In this document: positions 59,615 through 64,000 of the stretch, one piece after another
Layout: every line of letters starts with the position of its first letter
Position numbering within the stretch: position 1 is the stretch's first letter
Notes under the pieces: generated by a model
Databases searched by the model: none
The model's input: only the letters and a program-made list of their open reading frames with translations
What the model was told of the DNA's origin: nothing
Translations under genes and position numbers: made by a program
From: Micromonospora sp. U21
GTDB taxonomy: Bacteria; Actinomycetota; Actinomycetes; Mycobacteriales; Micromonosporaceae
Length of the DNA: 64,000 nt
Reading direction: 5' to 3'
NCBI RefSeq assembly: GCF_018070045.1
Contig: NZ_JAGPYK010000014.1
Coordinates: 108,962-172,961 of the forward strand

Positions 59615-60831
59615 CCGACGGGGAAGTCGCCTCGCTGAGACCGCTGGTCGAGGAGCTGCTGAACGAGGGCGGGGGAGTGCTGCGCCTCGCGCCGGCGTTC
59701 GTCGCGCGGGACCTGGTGCCGCCCGGGCGACGGCTCGGCCTTGCGGAGGACGCGTACGACCTCGGCGAGCGCGGCTTCGTCTGCGAACGGTGGCTCGGCT
59801 CGACCACCAGGGCCGATAACCGGATCGGCCCGGCCGACGAAGGGCTCAGCCACGTCGTCGACGGCGCGGGGCGACGGCGGCTGACACTGCGGAACGCCGT
59901 CCGGGCCGACCCCGCCGCGATCATGGGCGAGACGTATGCGGCGACCCACCCGCAGGGGCTCGGTCGGCTGGCGAAGCTTCTCGACTACGGTGCCCGCATC
60001 CCGTACCACGTGCACCCGCCGCAACGGTTCGCGGAACTGGTCGGGCGCCGGTCGAAGGACGAGGCCTACTACTTTCCCGCCGGGGTCGACACGGGCCCGC
60101 ACCCGGAGACGTTCTTCGGTGTACACCCGTGGATCGCCCGCGACGCCGCCTACGACGTCCTGCTCCCGTACCTCGTCGACTGGGACAGCGACCTGATCCT
60201 GCGGCACGCGCGCGCCGAGTTGCAGGTGCCCGACGAAGGATTCCAGGTTCCGTCGGGGGTGCTGCACGCGCCGGGAACGGCGCTGACCGTGGAGCTTCAG
60301 GAGGACTCGGACGTGTTCGCCATGTTCCAGGCCCTCAACGCCGGCCGCATCATCTCCAAGGACCTGCTCTTCAAGGACGTGTCGCCCGCCGACCGGCGCC
60401 GGCACGCCGAGCGGTTTCCGCTCGGATTTGTGAAGTGGGACCTCAACGGCGATCCGTTCTTCTACGAGAACAACCACCTGACGCCGCAGCCGATCAACTC
60501 GGGAGAGCCGACCGGCGGCCACGAGTCGTGGATCTTCTACAACACCCCGAAGTTCAGCGGGAAGAAGCTCGTCGTCCCACCTGACGGACGGCACACGACG
60601 ACCGAACGCGGCGTCTACTCGATCCTGACCTGGTCGGGCCGGGGGCGGTACTGCGGTCACGCCGTGCAGGCGGGACAGTCCGACCGCGACGAACTCCTCG
60701 TGACCCACGACGTGGCGACGGCACCGCACCTCGTGGAGAACACGGGCGAGGACGACCTCGTGGTGTTCAAGTTCTTCGGGCCGGACATCAACGACGACAC
60801 GCCAGCCATTCGGGTTTCCGCAGTCGCGTGA
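59611..60831 (+). CDS. Mannose-6-phosphate isomerase-like cupin protein
   Basis: 406-residue protein resembling class I phosphomannose isomerase cupins. YGARIPYHVHPPQRFAELVGRRSKDEAYYF contains a likely zinc site (H-x-H with a later Glu), and GFQVPSGVLHAPGTALTVELQEDSDVFAMFQ is a second cupin block with His. It is not a standard ManA: the C-terminal half (NLTPQPINSGEPTGGHESWIFYN, HLVENTGEDDLVVFKFFGPD) looks like another cupin domain. It could isomerise an aldose imported by the adjacent transporter. Coupled to the permease gene by ATGA. Last gene of the importer operon. Confidence 0.75.
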   Translation: MTDGEVASLRPLVEELLNEGGGVLRLAPAFVARDLVPPGRRLGLAEDAYDLGERGFVCERWLGSTTRADNRIGPADEGLSHVVDGAGRRRLTLRNAVRADPAAIMGETYAATHPQGLGRLAKLLDYGARIPYHVHPPQRFAELVGRRSKDEAYYFPAGVDTGPHPETFFGVHPWIARDAAYDVLLPYLVDWDSDLILRHARAELQVPDEGFQVPSGVLHAPGTALTVELQEDSDVFAMFQALNAGRIISKDLLFKDVSPADRRRHAERFPLGFVKWDLNGDPFFYENNHLTPQPINSGEPTGGHESWIFYNTPKFSGKKLVVPPDGRHTTTERGVYSILTWSGRGRYCGHAVQAGQSDRDELLVTHDVATAPHLVENTGEDDLVVFKFFGPDINDDTPAIRVSAVA

Positions 60832-60960
60832 CCCGCCCTCGTCCGGGTGTTCGGCCTGCCGGTGAGGGCAGGAATGCAACCGTTGGTGGTCGGCGGCGCG
60901 TGTCGCCTAGGGGGTGGCCCGGCCGCGTCATCCTCGCTACTCACCAGCGGAGGAAAGACG

Positions 60961-61908
60961 ATGACGTCATCGCAGCCGACCATCACCCGACGCGCCTTCC
61001 TGGGGGCAGCGGTCGTTGTGCCATTGGCCGGATGCACGGAGCGCGACACCCCGCCGGTCTCTTCCTCCGCCTCCGCCTCGCCGTCCTCCGCTCCGGTCTC
61101 TCCCGCGACCGCCTCGGCGAACGACCAGCACCATCGCCTGGTCTCGTTGGAACGAAAGTTCGACGCGCGCCTGGGCGTGTACGCACTGGCCACCGGCACC
61201 GGGGCCACGATCGCCCATCGGGCGGACGAACGCTTCCCGTTCTGCTCGACGTTCAAGGGGCTCGCCGCGGCGGCGGTGCTGCATCGTCATCCGCTGTCAG
61301 AACTGAACAGCGTCGTCAGGTACACCAGAGACGATCTCATGGAGAGCTCCGTCATCACCCGACAGCATGTGGCGAGGGGGATGACGATCCGTCAACTGTG
61401 CGACGCCGCGGTCCGCTACAGCGACGGCACGGCCGGCAATCTCCTGCTCCGCGACCTGGGTGGGCCGAGCGAGCTGACGGCGTACACCCGTGGCCTCGGC
61501 GACACGGTCACCCGGATGGATCGGACCGAGCCGGCGGTCGCCACCGCCACACCGGGGGACCCGCGGGACACGACCACCCCGCGAGCGTTGAGCACCAACT
61601 ACCACCACATCGTGCTGGGGGAGGCCCTGCCGCCCGACAAGCGGGCCTTTCTTCGGGACCTGCTGGAGCGCAACGCCACCAGCGTCGGCGCGCAGCGGAT
61701 CCGGGCCGGCGTGCCGCGGGGCTGGATCGTGGCTGACAAGACCGGGACCGGTGGCTACGGCACGGTGAACGACATCGCTGTCGTGTGGCCCCCGGCAGCC
61801 GCGCCACTCGTCATCGGAATCATGTCGAGCAAGACCGAGAAGGATGCGGAACATGATCAGGCGCTCGTCGCTGAGGCCGCCGCATATGTGGTTGCCACCC
61901 TGACCTGA
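60961..61908 (+). CDS. Class A beta-lactamase, lipoprotein with Tat-like signal
   Basis: Serine beta-lactamase that hydrolyses penicillins or cephalosporins, 315 aa. The signal has both RR (TRRAFLGAAVVVPLAGC) and a lipobox Cys. Catalytic motifs are Ser96-x-x-Lys99 (CSTFK), Ser154-Asp-Gly156 (SDG in place of SDN, as in several actinobacterial enzymes), Glu190 (RTEPAVA) and Lys260-Thr-Gly (DKTGTGG). The omega-loop Asn that normally follows four residues after the Glu is Ala194, which may slow deacylation. ATG 60961 follows GGAGGAAAG. It stands alone, 129 bp after the importer operon. Confidence 0.9.
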   Translation: MTSSQPTITRRAFLGAAVVVPLAGCTERDTPPVSSSASASPSSAPVSPATASANDQHHRLVSLERKFDARLGVYALATGTGATIAHRADERFPFCSTFKGLAAAAVLHRHPLSELNSVVRYTRDDLMESSVITRQHVARGMTIRQLCDAAVRYSDGTAGNLLLRDLGGPSELTAYTRGLGDTVTRMDRTEPAVATATPGDPRDTTTPRALSTNYHHIVLGEALPPDKRAFLRDLLERNATSVGAQRIRAGVPRGWIVADKTGTGGYGTVNDIAVVWPPAAAPLVIGIMSSKTEKDAEHDQALVAEAAAYVVATLT

Positions 61909-62087
61909 TACGACCATGGCGGGACGTACGTGGATATCCGGTCAGCGCCGGAGGCCGCTCGGTCCCGGCGGTCAGGGACGCTGCGGGTACTGAAGCGCGG
62001 TGAGCAACTGACAGTGCAGGTTGGCGTTGGAGTACAGGCCACCGCCTTGATCGCCTCGACGGCGACGGACGAGCCGTGGCAGCTGTT

Positions 62088-62993
62088 TCAGCTCGGGGAT
62101 GGATCGAGCTGCTTCTCGAACCAGTGGTGGGCGAAGTGCTCGGTGTTGTACGGCTCAATCTCTCGGTACCCGGCTGAGTGGTACATCGCGATTGCCTCGG
62201 TGAGGTTCCGGTTCGTGTCCAGCCGCACGCTGGTCCGGCCTCGCTCGGCCGCGTACCGCTCCAGGTCGCTCAGTATCCGCCGGCCCATGCCGAGCCCGCG
62301 CACGGTGTCGGCCACCCAGACCCGCTTGATCTCGGCAGGTGCGTCGGGGTGCAGTTTGACCGCGCCGCAGCCGACGGGCTTGGAGTTGAGGGTGGCCAGC
62401 AGGAACACGCCGGCGGGCGGGATGAGCTCCTCGTCGTGAACCGGGTTGCTCAGTGCCGGGTCGAACCCGTCGTCGAATCGCCGGGCGATGTCCCGGGCGT
62501 AGGCGCGCAGGCATGCCCGGGCGCGCGGATCGCTGGGCGGGCAGGGCTCGACGACCACCATCGACGCGATGAGCAGCCGCTCGACCTGGGCCATCGCCGC
62601 GACGAGCTGGTCGCGGCGTTGCCCCGACAGCGGTGCGAGGATCGACCGGGCGAACTCGTCGGAGCGCTCGTCGAGCGCCGCCCACTCCGCCCGCCCGGCT
62701 CCGGTGAGCGTGGCCACCCGTACCCGTGCGTCGCCGCCGACCTGCTCGGCCGGCCCGACCGTGACGAGCCCGTCGCCTTCCAGGGTGCGCAGCAGCCGGC
62801 TCAGGTAGCCCGAGTCCAGACCGAGTCGGGCCCGTAGCGCCGCGACCTCGGCGCCGTCCGGACCGATCTCCCACAGCAGTCGCGCCTGCGCGAGAGGGCG
62901 TCCGGAGGTCATGTACTCGTCGTCGAGTGCCCCGACGCGCTGGGTCACCGTCCGGTTGAAACGGCGTACCGCGGCGACGAGTTCAGATCTCAC
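62088..62993 (-). CDS. MarR-GNAT fusion protein
   Basis: 301-residue two-domain protein. Residues 1-145 form a MarR winged helix (QARLLWEIGPDGAEVAALRARLGLDSGYLSRLLRTLEGDGLVTVGP; Asp-x-Arg wing). Residues about 150-300 form a GNAT acetyltransferase (VFLLATLNSKPVGCGAVKLHP; VADTVRGLGMGRRILSDLERYAAERG; LTEAIAMYHSAGYREIEPYN). This fusion is widespread in actinobacteria; it may link DNA binding to acetylation of a metabolite or protein. GTG start at 62993. Both domains keep their core motifs. Confidence 0.9.
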   Translation of the reverse strand: MRSELVAAVRRFNRTVTQRVGALDDEYMTSGRPLAQARLLWEIGPDGAEVAALRARLGLDSGYLSRLLRTLEGDGLVTVGPAEQVGGDARVRVATLTGAGRAEWAALDERSDEFARSILAPLSGQRRDQLVAAMAQVERLLIASMVVVEPCPPSDPRARACLRAYARDIARRFDDGFDPALSNPVHDEELIPPAGVFLLATLNSKPVGCGAVKLHPDAPAEIKRVWVADTVRGLGMGRRILSDLERYAAERGRTSVRLDTNRNLTEAIAMYHSAGYREIEPYNTEHFAHHWFEKQLDPSPS

Positions 62994-63233
62994 TTAGCTG
63001 ACTTTAGTCAGGCATCCGGGTCGCCGCCAGGTCTTCGACGTCGACACCCCGGCGTCTCCGGGCGGATTGGCGTCGAGTACTCAAGACCGGCGTGTGAGCC
63101 GGCGACCAGTGGGTACGGACAGGAGCCACGACGGCCGCTCGGCGAGACGCTGCCGGGGCGTCTGCTGGAAGCGACCGTCCATTCGTGGCCTCCGACCTGC
63201 CGGCGCGTACCGACTGACAAGGACTGTTTGGCG

Positions 63234-63905
63234 ATGACACAGCCGACCGTGGACCCCGCCGGCGCCCTGGCCGAGCTGGGCCGGATCCGACTCGACGAGA
63301 CCAGCCTCGATGACATGCTGCGCCGGATCGCCGAACTGGCCAACCGAAGCGTTCCCGGGACCAGGGACGTCTCCGTCACTCTGGTCCGGGGCCGGGCCAA
63401 TTGGACCGCCGCGTTCACCGGGGACCTGGCCTGCCAAATGGACGAATGGCAGTACGAGCAGCACCGGGGGCCGTGCCTGGACGCGTCCGCCAGCGGCGAC
63501 AGCATCTCCGTGCCCGACATGGCCGCCGAGCAGCGGTGGCCGGAATGGGCGGCCAGGGCTCGTTCCGCCGGGGTCGAGAGTTCCCTGTCGATCGGGCTGC
63601 CGATCCAGGGATCGGTGGTGGGTGCGCTCAACGTCTACGGCGCCGCGGCGAACGTATTCGACCCGGCGGCCATCGCCACCGCCGAGCGCTTCGCCGCGTA
63701 CGCGGCGGTGGCGCTGGCCAACGCGCACATGTACGACAGCGCCGCCACGCTGGCGGAGCAGATGCGGGAGGCGATGCGGGGCCGGGCGGTGATCGAGCAG
63801 GCCAAGGGAATCATCATCGGGGAGCGGCGCTGCTCGCCGGAGGAGGCCTTCGCGCTGTTGTCGAAGATCTCTCAGAGGGCATTCGATTTGTTCTTGATCT
63901 ACTAG
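63234..63905 (+). pseudogene. GAF-ANTAR regulator 3, 3' end cut by an insertion sequence
   Basis: Third paralogue of the proteins at 38349 and 43560. The GAF domain (HRGPCLDASASGDSISVPDMAAEQRWPEWAARARSAG; SIGLPIQGSVVGALNVYG) is intact. The ANTAR domain reads VIEQAKGIIIGERRCSPEEAFALLSKISQ and then changes to RAFDLFLIY and a stop. The paralogues continue with D-S-N-x-K-x-R-x-V-A after the same SQ. The switch at 63875/63876 coincides with sequence leading to a transposase gene, so an IS inserted inside the ANTAR domain. The truncated ANTAR lacks its last helix and probably cannot bind RNA. Confidence 0.85.
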
Positions 63906-64000
63906 TAGGTGCCTCGCCAGGTAGGTGTGGTTTCGCCCGTTATGCGGCGGCTGATGTTGTCGATCATCGCGATGTGGATCATGGCTTCGGAGCTGGCCGG
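63875..64000 (-). mobile_element. Right end of an insertion sequence, continuing past the window
   Basis: From 63875 the DNA (starting GAGGGCATTCGATT) no longer matches the GAF-ANTAR paralogues and becomes the 3' part of a transposase gene on the minus strand, with about 27 nt of terminal sequence between stop and boundary. The local AT content of that end is higher than in the flanks. The other end, the terminal inverted repeat and any target duplication are outside the window. Confidence 0.75.
63902..64000 (-). CDS. Transposase, C-terminal fragment (IS5-like)
   Basis: The last 32 codons of a transposase: PASSEAMIHIAMIDNISRRI followed by TGETTPTWRGTY and a stop. The A-M-I-x-x-A-M-I helix and the T-E-x-T-P-x-W-R ending resemble the C-termini of IS5-family DDE transposases from actinobacteria. 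The catalytic residues lie beyond the window edge, so integrity cannot be judged and the family assignment is tentative. Confidence 0.65.
   Translation of the reverse strand, partial: PASSEAMIHIAMIDNISRRITGETTPTWRGTY

Noticed and set aside
63060..63120. The STAS upstream motif in front of GAF-ANTAR gene 3 (TCAAGAC at 63081)
   Set aside because: Only seven bases match, on the same sense, without the CGGG and GCCC flanks or the GGTAG block, so chance is sufficient.
1..64000. CRISPR arrays, tRNA or rRNA genes
   Set aside because: No array of regularly spaced direct repeats and no tRNA or rRNA-like segments were seen by eye. A tRNA scan would be decisive.

Overview
The window is chromosomal DNA of a high-GC actinobacterium, most likely a Micromonosporaceae member (Micromonospora-like). 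The base composition, frequent GTG and TTG starts, an F420-type LLM oxidoreductase, GAF-ANTAR regulators, a SigB/SigF-class sigma factor and many Tat (RR) signals all point that way. The family assignment is inference. I saw no rRNA, tRNA or CRISPR array. One IS end is cut by the right edge.

Layout. 1-4.4 kb: small enzymes (SDR, DinB, DHFR-like, Tat-exported flavin oxidase) around a deletion scar where a GNAT gene and an AlkD-type gene run into each other truncated. 4.6-10.1 kb: two ABC-2 exporter pairs and a PucR/CdaR-type regulator. 10.2-14.2 kb: two Na+/H+ antiporters (NhaA and CPA1), a K+-channel-like protein and a shortened DUF2795 gene. 14.4-25 kb: ChaB, gene remnants, a CYP152 peroxygenase, a PP2C-like protein, small enzymes, a penicillin acylase and a two-component system. 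25-44.3 kb: a stress and redox region with a SigB-type sigma factor, YbdK ligase, ChaB paralogue, TPP oxidase, HPP protein, a molybdopterin enzyme lacking FeS cysteines, a Cys-rich copper-binding bundle, LLM and SDR enzymes, two GAF-ANTAR proteins, two STAS antagonists, a Mn catalase and a putative Mn transporter. 45-60.8 kb: a large sugar-catabolic locus (GH10, ThuA, Gfo/Idh, PhyH, sugar isomerase, unusual glycosidase, MDR dehydrogenase, LacI, AraC, ABC importer, ManA-like protein). 61-64 kb: class A beta-lactamase, MarR-GNAT fusion, and a third GAF-ANTAR gene cut by an insertion sequence.

Two regulatory systems can be read from the DNA. (1) A 19-nt element, GCCGGGAAGNCTGGTCGGC, occurs three times, each time 32-34 nt before a start codon: NhaA, the CPA1 antiporter and the first ABC exporter. 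This fixed spacing suggests a cis-acting leader RNA, possibly ion-responsive, and is the best candidate for something new here. (2) Four near-identical palindromes around AAAACGTTTT lie before the GH10/ThuA operon, the Gfo/Idh operon, the lacI/araC gap and the importer operon. They define a local LacI regulon. The importer has no ATPase gene, so it probably borrows a shared one (MsiK type).

Gene decay is frequent: the GNAT/AlkD junction, the DUF2795 gene, alcohol dehydrogenase and DsbA-like remnants, an N-terminally truncated GT9 gene beside two hairpins, and the IS-interrupted ANTAR gene.
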